NCBI RefSeq assembly: GCF_002080415.1
Contig: NZ_CP020474.1
Coordinates: 2,245,501-2,309,500, forward strand
DNA length: 64,000 nt
Direction: 5' to 3'
Origin: Roseovarius mucosus
GTDB lineage: Bacteria; Pseudomonadota; Alphaproteobacteria; Rhodobacterales; Rhodobacteraceae
The first letter of the stretch is position 1. Every line of letters starts with the position of its first letter. A model generated the notes under the pieces. That model was not told the DNA's origin. It searched no databases and saw only the letters and a list, made by a program, of their open reading frames with translations. The position numbers were made by a program, and so were the translations under genes. Of this stretch, positions 9,180 through 18,748 are shown piece by piece.

Positions 9180-10163
9180 CTATTTGTCGTAATGTCCAGT
9201 CTGATGCCAGCGCCACGCGTCCCCGATCATCTGCGCGAGGGTCGAGCGTTTTGGCGTCCAGCCCAGTTCTGCCGCGGCACGAGTCGAGCCTGAAACAAGC
9301 CGCGTGCAATCACCGGGCCGCCTTTGCCCTTCCACGACCGGCACGGCACGATTGGTGACGGCGGCGGATTGGTCAATCACTTCGCGCACCGAAAACCCCG
9401 AGCCGGTCCCAAGGTTGAAAATGCGGCTTTCCTTGCCAGCCTCCAGCCATTTGAGGCCCAGAACATGCGCGTCAACCAGATCACTGACATGCACGTAATC
9501 CCGGATACAGGTGCCGTCAGGCGTGTCATAGTCAGTGCCAAAGATCGTCAGCGCATCGCGTTTGCCCGCAATCGCATCCAACATCAGTGGGATGAGATGG
9601 GTTTCGGGTTGGTGAAATTCGCCAATTTCACCTTCGGGGTCGGCACCGGCGACGTTGAAATACCGGAAAATCACATGGCGCAGGCCAAATGCGGCCCCGA
9701 AATCGCACAACATATCCTCTATAGCGCGCTTAGAGGCGCCATAGGCATTGATCGGCGCTTGCACACATCCTTCGTCAAGCAAGACGTTGTCCTGATCGCC
9801 ATAGGTGGCGCAGGTCGAGGAGAACACGAAATCGAGACAGCCTGCCGCCACGGCGGCCTGAATCAAACAAAGCGATCCGGCAACGTTGTTGTGCCAATAA
9901 AGGCCCGGATCGCGCATGCTCTCGCCCACTTGGCTGAGGGCCGCAAAATGCATCACGGCGGCGGGCCGATAGGTGGCAAACACCTGATCGAGCCGCGCGC
10001 GGTCAGTTAGGTCGCCTTGCTCGAAGGGGCCGAATTTCACGGCGTCCTGCCAGCCGGTACACAGATTGTCGTAGGTGACCGGCGTATAGCCTGCCGCTGC
10101 CAATGTCTTGCAGGCGTGGCTGCCGATATATCCCGCCCCGCCCGTTACCAGAATATGCGTCAC
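9180..10163 (-). CDS. galE: UDP-glucose 4-epimerase
   Basis: Interconverts UDP-glucose and UDP-galactose; extended SDR fold. VTGGAGYIGSHACKTL (residues 6-21) is the NAD-binding loop, SSTCATYG gives the catalytic serine/threonine near 115-122, and YGASKRAIE the YxxxK pair near 146-150. 327 residues, normal for GalE. Starts at GTG (10163) with AAAGGG six nt upstream. Directly follows galU with a 21-nt gap, forming a sugar-nucleotide unit that feeds the glycosyltransferase downstream. Confidence 0.96.
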   Translation of the reverse strand: MTHILVTGGAGYIGSHACKTLAAAGYTPVTYDNLCTGWQDAVKFGPFEQGDLTDRARLDQVFATYRPAAVMHFAALSQVGESMRDPGLYWHNNVAGSLCLIQAAVAAGCLDFVFSSTCATYGDQDNVLLDEGCVQAPINAYGASKRAIEDMLCDFGAAFGLRHVIFRYFNVAGADPEGEIGEFHQPETHLIPLMLDAIAGKRDALTIFGTDYDTPDGTCIRDYVHVSDLVDAHVLGLKWLEAGKESRIFNLGTGSGFSVREVIDQSAAVTNRAVPVVEGQRRPGDCTRLVSGSTRAAAELGWTPKRSTLAQMIGDAWRWHQTGHYDK

Positions 10164-10184
10164 CGCAGGCCCTTTCGTGGTGTC

Positions 10185-11078
10185 TTACTGAGCTGCTTTT
10201 TCAGAGTGAACCACGTCCGAGATGTAATTCCAAAGCTCATCCCGCAGATCATCGCGCGCCAGAGCAAAGGCAACGGTTGCCTGCAAAAACCCTGCTTTAG
10301 AGCCACAATCAAAACGCTGCCCCTGGAAGCGGAAGCCATAGACTTCTTCACCGTCTTCACGCGCGGCGTCAATCGCATCGGTCAGTTGGATTTCTCCTCC
10401 GGCCCCGGCCTGTTTGCGATTCAGCTTCTGCAATACGGTGGGGGTCAGGATGTAGCGCCCAATTACCGCAAGATTTGACGGGGCCGTGCCCGCCGCAGGT
10501 TTTTCCACCATGCCCTTGGTCGATACGATGCTTCCCATATCCTCTTTGATATCAAGGATACCGTAGGATTTTGTCATGGCATCCGGAACCTCCATGGCCG
10601 CCACGATATTGCCCTGCGTTTCTTCAAAGGCCTCGACCATCTGCGCAAGACACGGCTTTTCAGCCGCGATCACGTCATCGGGCAGGATCACGGCAAAAGG
10701 CTCGTTCGAGATCAGCCGCCGCGCGCACCAGACAGCATGGCCCAAGCCAAGCGGCTTGTGCTGGCGCATATAGGCCACTTCGCCACTGTCCATATTGGTG
10801 GATTTGAGGATTTCGAGCAGGTCGTCCTTACCCTTGCGGCGCAATTCGGCCTCAAGCTGCGGCGCGTAGTCGAAATAATCCTCAAGCGCACCTTTGCCGC
10901 GCGAGGTGATGAAGATGAATTCCTTGATCCCGGCGGCGCGCGCCTCGTCTATGGCGTATTGCACCAAAGGGCGATCGACCAGCGTCATGATTTCCTTGGG
11001 CACCGATTTCGTGGCTGGCAGGAATCGTGTTCCCAGACCGGCGACCGGAAAGATTGCCTTGGTAACTTTGCTACGCAT
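10185..11078 (-). CDS. galU: UTP--glucose-1-phosphate uridylyltransferase
   Basis: Makes UDP-glucose from UTP and glucose-1-phosphate. 297 residues, with the nucleotidyltransferase signature GLGTRFLPATKSVPKEI at residues 15-31, then VILPDDVI and VEKPAAGTAPSNLAVIGRYIL. AGGAG lies 6 nt before ATG at 11078. Transcribed into galE. Typical for housekeeping and exopolysaccharide synthesis. Confidence 0.97.
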   Translation of the reverse strand: MRSKVTKAIFPVAGLGTRFLPATKSVPKEIMTLVDRPLVQYAIDEARAAGIKEFIFITSRGKGALEDYFDYAPQLEAELRRKGKDDLLEILKSTNMDSGEVAYMRQHKPLGLGHAVWCARRLISNEPFAVILPDDVIAAEKPCLAQMVEAFEETQGNIVAAMEVPDAMTKSYGILDIKEDMGSIVSTKGMVEKPAAGTAPSNLAVIGRYILTPTVLQKLNRKQAGAGGEIQLTDAIDAAREDGEEVYGFRFQGQRFDCGSKAGFLQATVAFALARDDLRDELWNYISDVVHSEKAAQ

Positions 11079-11147
11079 GGACTGCTCCTAAGATACTTTT
11101 TTTCACCTTACACAACAGCGCTGCCATTTGCATCGTGTTAAGGGGAA

Positions 11148-11159
11148 ATTTCGCGAAAT
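11148..11159. repeat. Perfect 12-bp palindrome upstream of galU
   Basis: ATTTCGCGAAAT is a perfect palindrome about 70 bp upstream of the galU start and 33 bp past the kdsB stop. Its position suits a galU operator or promoter element, but I do not recognise a specific regulator for it. Confidence 0.35.
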
Positions 11160-11191
11160 GTTGCGAATTGGCAGGGTTTTGCCTGTAGTTT

Positions 11192-11992
11192 TCAGGCCAT
11201 GCCCATTTCCCGCATCATTGCCTCTATTCGGGGGACATCCTCGGGGTTGTTCAATTCCCAGAATTGCCGCCCCTGCGCTGCAACCTCGACGCAGAGCACG
11301 GCGCGTCCACGTTCAAGAAACCGCAACTGCTCGAGCCCTTCTAGCTGCTCAAGCGGCCCCATCGGCCACGTGGCGTAATCACGCAAGGCTTGCGGGCGAT
11401 AGGCGTAAACACCGACATGGTGGAAAACCGGTGTCGCCTCTTCCGCCTCATAGCGACGAGGGGTGTAGGGGATCACTTCCTTGGAGAAATAGAGGGCGCG
11501 CGCCCCCTCTCCAAATACCGCCGTTGTGCCACCGACACGGCCATTGGCGCGGTCGTCGAGAAACCCGTTGAGCGCGCGCCCATCACAGCGCAGCACCGGC
11601 GTTGCCACCTCTGCCCCGGTATCGGCGCGCAGGCCGGCGATCAAATCCTCAACGAACCAATGCGGTGTGAGGGGCGCGTCGCCTTGCAGGTTGACGATAA
11701 TATCATAGCCACCGCCCAAGACATCTAACGCCTCGGCGCAGCGCTCGGTGCCATTGCCGCAGCTCTCCGAGGTCATCACCACCTCGGCACCGAACGCCTC
11801 GGAGGCGGCACGGATGCGGTCGTCATCGGTGGCCACAACCACCCGGTCGACCCCCTGTACTTGACTGGCGGCTTCCCAAGAGCGTTGGATCAGGCTTTTG
11901 GCTTCACCCGTGGCACCGGTCAGGGCCACCAGCGGTTTGCCGGGATAACGGGTCGAGGCATAGCGTGCGGGTATGACGATAACGACGCTCAT
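11192..11992 (-). CDS. kdsB: 3-deoxy-manno-octulosonate cytidylyltransferase
   Basis: Activates Kdo to CMP-Kdo for lipopolysaccharide core or capsule linkage. The protein of 266 residues opens VIVIPARYASTRYPGKPL, the KdsB signature, followed by VVVATDD and VNLQGDAPL and an ELNNPEDV segment near the end. AAGGAG lies before the ATG at 11992. It overlaps the cysQ stop region (gap 1 nt), so both are one operon. KdsB copies beside capsule export genes occur in this group; whether this is the only copy cannot be told from the window. Confidence 0.93.
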   Translation of the reverse strand: MSVVIVIPARYASTRYPGKPLVALTGATGEAKSLIQRSWEAASQVQGVDRVVVATDDDRIRAASEAFGAEVVMTSESCGNGTERCAEALDVLGGGYDIIVNLQGDAPLTPHWFVEDLIAGLRADTGAEVATPVLRCDGRALNGFLDDRANGRVGGTTAVFGEGARALYFSKEVIPYTPRRYEAEEATPVFHHVGVYAYRPQALRDYATWPMGPLEQLEGLEQLRFLERGRAVLCVEVAAQGRQFWELNNPEDVPRIEAMMREMGMA

Positions 11993-11993
11993 C

Positions 11994-12791
11994 TCAGGCT
12001 CCTTTCAGAACCACGCCGGGGGCAAGGGCGATGAAGAACGGATTGGCAAAGCCCGCTTTGCCATAGCTGAGCGGCTGATGATCCTCGAATCGTACCACCT
12101 GGCCACCGGCCCCGGCCAGCACGGCATGTCCAGCGGCGGTGTCCCATTCCATGGTACGCCCCAGACGCGGATAAAGATCGGCCTCGCCGGTCGCAACAAG
12201 GCAGAACTTGAGCGAGGAGCCCGCGCTTGTCATGTCTTTGACCGCGTATTTGCCGATATAGTCATCGGTGGCCTGATCCCGGTGCGATTTGCTCGCCACA
12301 ACCATCAGCGCGGTGTTGTCTGGCTGCGCCACCCGGACGGGGTGCAAAGTGCCGGGCGCATCCATGGAAAACGGGCCTTCTTCCTCGACGGATGTTCCAT
12401 CAGCCAATGTGTAGAACATGCGCCCTTTGGCCGGGGCATAAACCACACCACGGGTTGGCACGCCGGCTTCGACATAGGCGATATTGACCGTGAAATCACC
12501 GCGCCGGTTGATGAATTCCTTGGTTCCGTCCAGCGGATCGACGATCAAAAAGGTTTGGGCGGTCTCGCCATGCGACGTCGCCTGTTCCTCGGTGACAAGG
12601 GCAATTTCGGGGAATGCGGCGCGCAGCCCGGCAGAGATGATCGCATCCGCTGCCTCGTCCGCCTCGGTTACGGGGCTTGCGTCGGACTTTACCTTGACCG
12701 CGAAATCATCGGCCTCGTAGATCTCCATGATCTTTGCCCCGGCATCGAGCGCCAATGCGCGCATCACCGAAATCAGCTTGTCATACTCCAA
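11994..12791 (-). CDS. cysQ: 3'(2'),5'-bisphosphate nucleotidase (CysQ)
   Basis: Inositol-monophosphatase-fold phosphatase that recycles 3'-phosphoadenosine 5'-phosphate from sulfotransfer and sulfate assimilation. Metal site motifs: VTEEQA (E near 69), DPLDGTKEF near 85-93 and EWDTAAGHAVL near 212. Start set at TTG 12791 because AAAGGAG is 6-7 nt upstream; a GTG at 12821 would give 275 residues. Co-transcribed with kdsB. In capsule contexts such a gene can support sulfated polysaccharide synthesis, which is only a possibility here. Confidence 0.92.
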   Translation of the reverse strand: MEYDKLISVMRALALDAGAKIMEIYEADDFAVKVKSDASPVTEADEAADAIISAGLRAAFPEIALVTEEQATSHGETAQTFLIVDPLDGTKEFINRRGDFTVNIAYVEAGVPTRGVVYAPAKGRMFYTLADGTSVEEEGPFSMDAPGTLHPVRVAQPDNTALMVVASKSHRDQATDDYIGKYAVKDMTSAGSSLKFCLVATGEADLYPRLGRTMEWDTAAGHAVLAGAGGQVVRFEDHQPLSYGKAGFANPFFIALAPGVVLKGA

Positions 12792-12925
12792 ATCGCCGCT
12801 CCTTTGCCGCCAAGACGCCACTTTGCGCCGTTAACCGATGGATTATATCTGCGCCCTTATGATACGCTCTCGCAAGGACAGCAAGAAACCCGAACCATAA
12901 AATAAGAGGCCATCGGCACCGCGCC

Positions 12926-13747
12926 ATGTTCAAGACCACGCGCCCAAGATCGAGCCTGCACTCGGCAATCAATATTGCCGAACTGATCTACCATGCCGCC
13001 GTGCGGGATGTGCGCAAGAGCGATGGCAATGCAATCATGGCGCTGCTCAAGAATATCATGACCGTGATCATCATGGTGATGGCATTCTACCTGATGTTCA
13101 GTGTTCTGGGCCTCAAGGGCAATGCGCTGCGGGGCGATTTCCTGCTGTTCATGATGTCCGGCATTTTCGTATACATCACCCATATCAAGGCGATGAGCGC
13201 TGTTATCGGGGCCGAAGGACCGGCATCGCCGATGATGCAGCATGCGCCGATGAACACGGTCATCGCGATCTGTTCTGCCGCGCTCAGCTCGCTCTATATT
13301 CAGGTTCTGTCGCTCTTTGTGGTTCTTTTTGTCTATCACGTGGGCTTTGTTCCGATCAGCATCCACCAGCCCATTCAGGCCTTTGGGATGATCCTTGCGG
13401 CGTGGTTCACAGGGATTGCCGTGGGACTCGTTCTTTTGGCGATCAAGCCGTGGGCACCCGGCTTCGTGTCGATCTTTGCCATGATTTATCAGCGGGCCAA
13501 TATGATTGCCTCGGGCAAGATGTTCGTGGTCAACACCTTGCCCACCTTTATGATGAACATGTTTGACTGGAACCCGCTGTTTCACATCATCGACCAGACG
13601 CGCGGTTTTGTGTTCATCAACTATTTTCCGCACCGAACCTCGCTCGAATATCCGCTTTATGTCGGGCTTGCGCTCTTGATGATCGGGCTCATGGCCGAAT
13701 TCTACACCCGCCAATATGCGTCAAGCAGTTGGGAGGCGCGGCGGTAA
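12926..13747 (+). CDS. KpsM-like ABC-2 type polysaccharide export permease
   Basis: 273 residues with six hydrophobic segments (for example IMTVIIMVMAFYLMFSVLG near 47-65, FLLFMMSGIFVYITHI, ILAAWFTGIAVGLVLLAI, YVGLALLMIGLMAEFYT). The pattern and the NPLFHIIDQTRGF segment resemble capsular polysaccharide ABC-2 permeases. Unusually there is no ATPase (KpsT) or outer-membrane partner next to it. Divergent from cysQ. The nearby kdsB, galU and galE support an envelope carbohydrate role. Confidence 0.8.
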   Translation: MFKTTRPRSSLHSAINIAELIYHAAVRDVRKSDGNAIMALLKNIMTVIIMVMAFYLMFSVLGLKGNALRGDFLLFMMSGIFVYITHIKAMSAVIGAEGPASPMMQHAPMNTVIAICSAALSSLYIQVLSLFVVLFVYHVGFVPISIHQPIQAFGMILAAWFTGIAVGLVLLAIKPWAPGFVSIFAMIYQRANMIASGKMFVVNTLPTFMMNMFDWNPLFHIIDQTRGFVFINYFPHRTSLEYPLYVGLALLMIGLMAEFYTRQYASSSWEARR

Positions 13748-13755
13748 ACCGCCCG

Positions 13756-15375
13756 TCAGTGCAGCACCTTACCCTCGGGCCATGTCAGCCGTGTCTTCAC
13801 TGTGATGGCCTGTGTCTTTTTGGCAGGCAGATCAAAGGTCCACGCCAGAATGCCCCGTTCCCCGTCGATGTCACGCTCAGCGGGCATCGGTTCTGCAGTC
13901 CATGTGATCTCCAGATCCTCTTGCTCGGAGACCGGCACGCGGTCGATCAGGCGCAGCGGCCATGCCTCGCCGGTCAGGTTTTCGACGGTGATCTCTACCG
14001 TCTCGGTCTGTTCGTTGGATTTCGTCAGAATCCCCCGGTCGCCCTCGTTTCGGTCGCGCACCAGACGGGTCAGACGCAGACCCTCGATCGGGCCAAAGGA
14101 CATGTCGGCCTTGTCCCCATCCGCGATCAGGTTCAGCCAGCGTTGCCCAACATAGCGCCCATCAAGATAAAACCGCGCCTCAGAGGTGGGCAAGAGCATC
14201 TCGCCGGTGTCATTGGTCAGTCGCGCCATCAGATAGGCGGTCTGATCCAGCATCGGCACGGCTTGGGCCACGACCTCTGCCTTGGTTTCCAACGGGGTCA
14301 GCATCAGGCGGACATTATCGGCGCCGGTGGTAACGCTGACAGGGGCGGGATAGCTATAGGTGACAGATAGCCCGTCAAAGCTGGCCACGGCCATGTCAGA
14401 CGCGGCGGCCTCTGCCATTGGCGCGGCCATAAGCACGGTTTCGGCCTTGCCACGCGCCATGGGTTGGATCGCTTGTGGATCTTCAATCCGCGCAATCCAA
14501 GGCCAGATCTGGCCCGGCTCGGTCTGTTCCGATGGGCGCAGGGTCGACAGGGTAAGCGCGATATCCTGCCAATTCTCGCCAGTGGATTGCTGCACGAATG
14601 CGCCCCGCTCGATCCTGACCGCGCCGCTGTCGCGCGCCAGATGCAGATCATAGAGCGGCTGCCAACCAGCATCAGGGATGGTGTAGGTCACGGTCAGCGT
14701 GCCTTGGGTCTCGGCGTCAGCGGTGATTCCCACGGCAAGCATGGCGCGGGCTTCATCCTCGGGCACCAGCGCCTCGAGCGCTTGACGCGCCGCATCGCGC
14801 GCCTTGATCTGGTCCTTCAGGGCACGTTTTGCTGTGTCAGCGCGCCGGGTGGCAGCGGTTTCCGCCTGACGGGCCTCTAGGGTCTCGCTGCCGATCACAG
14901 CGCTCAGAGCGCGAAGCTGGTCTGGCGTGAGGGTTGCGGCACCATCGCCCTGACCAATCTGCGCGAGAAAGGCGATGCGCGCACGGGCGGCCTCGGCCTC
15001 AAGCTCGATATCGGCAATGTCGTTGCGGGCAAGGCGCAGCGCGTCTTCTATCTGTGTCAGCGTGGCGCGGGCGTCGATCAGCGCGGCGCTTTCGGGGACG
15101 TCGCGTGGCGGCACATAATCGTTGCGGGTGGTAACACCCCCCATGCGCACGCCCTCGACCACAACCCGAACCGAGGCCAGTGGCGTCCCTTGTGGCAGGT
15201 CGGCAAGGATAAGGTCATGCTGTCCGGCTGGGGCCGAAAACGCCACTTCACGGGTCACGGTCGCACCTTGCGGATAGAGAATCACGGCGCTGACACGGCT
15301 GGAGAGCGCGATATCCTCGGCCACGGCGGGCAGGGCAAGCGAGGCGAGAGGCAGAGCAAGGAAAAGGGCACGCAT
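13756..15375 (-). CDS. DUF4139/MuiA-family secreted protein
   Basis: 539 residues from ATG 15375 (AGGAG 8 nt upstream), with a signal peptide RALFLALPLASLALPAVAED. After it comes a DUF4140-like N-terminal region (VSAVILYPQGATVTREV), a long alanine/arginine-rich coiled coil at about residues 85-205, and a C-terminal DUF4139 beta-rich domain (YTIPDAGWQPLYDLHLA). This is the architecture of 'mucoidy inhibitor MuiA family' proteins, whose function is poorly known. An upstream in-frame start at 15432 would bury the signal peptide. Confidence 0.85.
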   Translation of the reverse strand: MRALFLALPLASLALPAVAEDIALSSRVSAVILYPQGATVTREVAFSAPAGQHDLILADLPQGTPLASVRVVVEGVRMGGVTTRNDYVPPRDVPESAALIDARATLTQIEDALRLARNDIADIELEAEAARARIAFLAQIGQGDGAATLTPDQLRALSAVIGSETLEARQAETAATRRADTAKRALKDQIKARDAARQALEALVPEDEARAMLAVGITADAETQGTLTVTYTIPDAGWQPLYDLHLARDSGAVRIERGAFVQQSTGENWQDIALTLSTLRPSEQTEPGQIWPWIARIEDPQAIQPMARGKAETVLMAAPMAEAAASDMAVASFDGLSVTYSYPAPVSVTTGADNVRLMLTPLETKAEVVAQAVPMLDQTAYLMARLTNDTGEMLLPTSEARFYLDGRYVGQRWLNLIADGDKADMSFGPIEGLRLTRLVRDRNEGDRGILTKSNEQTETVEITVENLTGEAWPLRLIDRVPVSEQEDLEITWTAEPMPAERDIDGERGILAWTFDLPAKKTQAITVKTRLTWPEGKVLH

Positions 15376-15473
15376 GGGCAACACTCCTGAACGGTTCGGC
15401 ACGATGTTCCCGCCTTGTTGCCCAAGGTGCAAGCCTGCCGCGTGGTCATGCCCTGTGATAGGCCGGGATGCGC

Positions 15474-16751
15474 CTATGCCACCGGGTGCCGCCGCCGCAC
15501 CGAACCGGGCCGCCCCGAGATCTCTAGCATGGCATCGCCACGCGGCGTGCGCGCTATAACCCGCCCTTTCGACACGACCGCAAGGCGTGCGGCCCGCAGG
15601 CGCACCGCCTCAATCGGATCGCCCGCATCAAGCACCACAAGCGAGGCCACGGCACCGACATGCAGCCCATAGCCCTCCAGCCCCAGAATCCGGGCGTTCT
15701 CGACCGTCACCATGTCGAAGCAGCGGCGCATCTCGTCGGGGCTCGACATCTGCGCCACATGCAGCCCCATGAAGGCGACATCCAGCATATCGGCGGTGCC
15801 AAGGCTATACCACGGATCGCGCACGCAATCCTGACCCCAGCCCACGGTGATGCCCTGTGCCTGCATTTCCTTGACCCGTGTCAGGCCGCGGCGTTTCGGG
15901 AATGTGTCATGCCGCCCCTGCAACATGATGTTGATCAGCGGATTGGGAATCGCCGCCACGCCTGCTTCGGCCATCAGCGGCAGAAGTTTCGAAACATAGT
16001 AATTGTCCATCGAATGCATCGAGGTGAGATGGCTGCCGGCCACCCGCCCCTGAAGCCCGAGGCGCTGCGCCTCATAGGCCAGCGTTTCGATATGGCGGCT
16101 GAGGGGATCATCGCTTTCGTCGCAATGCATGTCCACGCGCAGACCGCGTTCCGCCGCAATCTCGCAGAGTTCGCGGACAGATGCCGCGCCATCTGCCATC
16201 GTGCGCTCAAAATGCGGGATGCCGCCCACCACATCGACGCCCATGTCGAGCGCGCGGACCGTATTGGCGCGCGCCGTCGGATCGCGGTAAAAACCGTCCT
16301 GTGGAAAGGCCACGAGTTGCAGGTCGATATAGCCTTTGACCTTGTCGCGCACCTCTAGCATCGCCGCCACGCCCTTGAGGCTGTCGTCACAGGTATCCAC
16401 ATGACTGCGGATCGCCAAAAGACCCATCGAGGCGGCCCAATCGCAATAATCGAGCGCGCGGGCGACCATTTCCTCTTGCGTGACGATCTGCTTGAGTTCG
16501 CCCCAGAGACCGATCCCCTCCAGCAGCGTGCCAGAGGCGTTGATGCGTGGCAGACCATAGCTCAGCGTCGCATCAAGGTGAAAATGCGGATCGACAAAGG
16601 GCGGGCTTACAAGATCGCCGGTCGCGTCGATCACTTGGCCTGCCTCGGCCCCTTCAAGCCGCCCAATCGCCGTGATCCGGTCGCCGGTAATGCCGATATC
16701 GGCCACGGTACGATCAGGCAGGGTGCCCCCCTTGACGATCAGATCGAACAT
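15474..16751 (-). CDS. Cytosine-deaminase-like amidohydrolase
   Basis: 425 residues, amidohydrolase superfamily. Metal ligands visible: DPHFHLDAT near residues 54-62 (HxH), HCDESDDP (H near 205), SHLTSMHSM and GWGQDCVRDPW with the catalytic aspartate. This motif set is that of CodA-type cytosine/isoguanine deaminases. It overlaps the last permease gene by 1 nt and is the terminal gene of the BMP-type importer operon, so the transporter probably brings in its substrate: a pyrimidine or purine base or a related heterocycle. Confidence 0.85.
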   Translation of the reverse strand: MFDLIVKGGTLPDRTVADIGITGDRITAIGRLEGAEAGQVIDATGDLVSPPFVDPHFHLDATLSYGLPRINASGTLLEGIGLWGELKQIVTQEEMVARALDYCDWAASMGLLAIRSHVDTCDDSLKGVAAMLEVRDKVKGYIDLQLVAFPQDGFYRDPTARANTVRALDMGVDVVGGIPHFERTMADGAASVRELCEIAAERGLRVDMHCDESDDPLSRHIETLAYEAQRLGLQGRVAGSHLTSMHSMDNYYVSKLLPLMAEAGVAAIPNPLINIMLQGRHDTFPKRRGLTRVKEMQAQGITVGWGQDCVRDPWYSLGTADMLDVAFMGLHVAQMSSPDEMRRCFDMVTVENARILGLEGYGLHVGAVASLVVLDAGDPIEAVRLRAARLAVVSKGRVIARTPRGDAMLEISGRPGSVRRRHPVA

Positions 16752-17695
16752 CAGCGTTCTCCCTTGTTGAAGGCCACCATCAGGGCGGCGGGCACCTCGG
16801 CACGGCGCGACATGACGATAAGAGCGAGGATCGAGAGAACATAGGGCGTCATCAGGAAGATCTGATAGGGAATATCTGCCCCAAGCGGTGTCTGTTGCAC
16901 CCGGATTTGCAGCGCGTCAAACGCAGCAAAGAGCACGGCGCCCAGCAGCGCCTTGCCCGGCTTCCATGCGCCAAAAACCACGAGCGCGATGCAGATCCAG
17001 CCGCGCCCGTTGACCATTTCGAAGAAAAAGGAATCAAACGCCGACATGGTCAGAAACGCGCCCCCCACCGCCATCAGCCCCGATCCAACGATCACCGCCC
17101 CCATGCGAAGACCCGTGACAGACAGGCCCTGTGCCGCCACGGCCGCCGGGTTTTCACCCGCCGCGCGCAGGGCAAGGCCCAGTGGCGTGCGATAGAGCAC
17201 AAGGCTGACAACGCCCACAAGGATGAAGGCCAGATAGGTCAGTGGCGTCTGCGAGAAAAGCGCTGGGCCAATCAGGGGAATATCGGACAGCAGCGGGATT
17301 TCCCAAGGTTGAAACGCCGTGATCTTGGGCGGGCTTGTCACCTCTGGCAGGGCCAGACGATAGGCATAGTAGGTAGACGAGGTGGCGAGAAGCGTCACAC
17401 CCAGCCCCACGACGTGCTGAGAAAGGCCAAAGGGCACTGTCAGAAGGCTATGCACCGCGCCAAATCCCATGCCCACCACCATCGCCACCGCAACACCCGG
17501 CCAGAGGCCCAGACCGGAATAAACCGCCATCCACCCGGCAAAGGCCCCTGCCACCATGATCCCCTCAATCCCAAGGTTGAGAACACCCGCGCGCTCGCAG
17601 ATCAATTCGCCCAGAGTGGCAAAGATCAGGGGGCTCGCGATGCGGATCGCGGCGGCCCAGAAGCTGGCGGAGAGGAGGATATCAAGGATTTCCAT
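16751..17695 (-). CDS. ABC transporter permease, BMP-type nucleoside importer (second permease)
   Basis: 314 residues, highly hydrophobic, with LIFATLGELICERAGVLNLGIEGIMV near residues 24-49, the signature of the RbsC/YufQ-type permeases. It forms the inner-membrane channel together with the neighbouring permease. Gap to the upstream permease is 3 nt; overlap with the amidohydrolase 1 nt. Operon order is binding protein, ATPase, permease, permease, amidohydrolase. Confidence 0.92.
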   Translation of the reverse strand: MEILDILLSASFWAAAIRIASPLIFATLGELICERAGVLNLGIEGIMVAGAFAGWMAVYSGLGLWPGVAVAMVVGMGFGAVHSLLTVPFGLSQHVVGLGVTLLATSSTYYAYRLALPEVTSPPKITAFQPWEIPLLSDIPLIGPALFSQTPLTYLAFILVGVVSLVLYRTPLGLALRAAGENPAAVAAQGLSVTGLRMGAVIVGSGLMAVGGAFLTMSAFDSFFFEMVNGRGWICIALVVFGAWKPGKALLGAVLFAAFDALQIRVQQTPLGADIPYQIFLMTPYVLSILALIVMSRRAEVPAALMVAFNKGER

Positions 17696-17698
17696 GCG

Positions 17699-18748
17699 CT
17701 ATTCCCTCACCACCCGGAACCGCGTGAGCAGAATCGCCAGCACCATCAGCAAGAGCGCCGTGGCCAGCATGATATCAGCCAGATAGGTCGGCACGCCCAC
17801 CGCGCGGCTCATGCTGTCGGCACCAACAAAGATGCCCGCCACGAATAGCGCGGCGGCGATGACACCCAACGGATTGAGCAGCGCGAGCATCGCCACAATG
17901 ATCCCGGTATAGCCAAAGCCGGGGCTGAGATCGAGCGTTAGGCTGCCTTTGACCCCTGCCACCTCTGAGAAACCCGCAAGCGCAGCAAGGCCACCAGACA
18001 GAAGTGCGGTCTTGATCAGCACCGCATTGACCGGAATACCCGCAAAGCGCGCCGCCTCGCGGTTCAGGCCGACGGCGCGCATCTCATAGCCCAAGGTGGT
18101 GCGGCGTTGAATAACCCAGACAAGCGCGGCGGCAATCAGCGCGAGCGCAAAGCCCCAATGCAGGCGCAGCCCCTCGACGATGCGCGGCAGGCGCGCCTCT
18201 GCGATCAGGCGTTCGGATTTGGGCCATCCCATACCCATCGGATCTTTGAGCGGCCCCTCAAGCAGAAGCGAGATGAACAGCAGAAAGATGAAGTTGAAGA
18301 GCAGCGTTGTGACCACCTCATCAACGCCAAACCGCACCTTGAGCAGCGCCGGAACAAGCAGAACGACCGCCCCCGCCAGCATCGCCACCAGAACCAGCAT
18401 GGGCAAGAGCGCTGCGGCGGGCCATTGCAACGCGCCTGTGCCCAGAACCACGGTCATCAACGCGCCTGCGTACAGCTGTGCTTCGGCGCCGATATTCCAA
18501 AGCCGGGCACGAAAGGCGACCGCGACAGCAAGCCCGGTGAAAATCAGCGGCGTGGCGCGGTTAAGTGTCTCTAACATGGCGAATTGCGATCCCGCCGCCC
18601 CCTTGAGGATCAGCCCCAGCACGGCAAAGGGATTGGCCCCCGCGAGCATCGCCAACATAGACGCGACAACAACCGTCGCAGCAATCGCCAGCGCAGGCGG
18701 CAGGGTGCTGCGGGCGAGGCTCGGATTGGCGATGGGTTCAAGACGCAT
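17699..18748 (-). CDS. ABC transporter permease, BMP-type nucleoside importer (first permease)
   Basis: 349 residues from ATG 18748, chosen because GGGGGG lies 7 nt upstream and the start overlaps the ATPase stop by 11 nt. Transmembrane-rich, with the YufP-like segments LIFTGLAVAVAFRARLWNIGAEAQLYAGA and GVDEVVTTLLFNFIFLL. Pairs with the next permease to form a heterodimeric channel driven by the two-domain ATPase upstream. Confidence 0.92.
   Translation of the reverse strand: MRLEPIANPSLARSTLPPALAIAATVVVASMLAMLAGANPFAVLGLILKGAAGSQFAMLETLNRATPLIFTGLAVAVAFRARLWNIGAEAQLYAGALMTVVLGTGALQWPAAALLPMLVLVAMLAGAVVLLVPALLKVRFGVDEVVTTLLFNFIFLLFISLLLEGPLKDPMGMGWPKSERLIAEARLPRIVEGLRLHWGFALALIAAALVWVIQRRTTLGYEMRAVGLNREAARFAGIPVNAVLIKTALLSGGLAALAGFSEVAGVKGSLTLDLSPGFGYTGIIVAMLALLNPLGVIAAALFVAGIFVGADSMSRAVGVPTYLADIMLATALLLMVLAILLTRFRVVRE

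Noticed and set aside
12857..13714. A 285-codon minus frame over the KpsM-like gene
   Set aside because: The plus strand encodes six plausible membrane helices; the minus frame is charged low-complexity sequence typical of an antisense read of a membrane protein.
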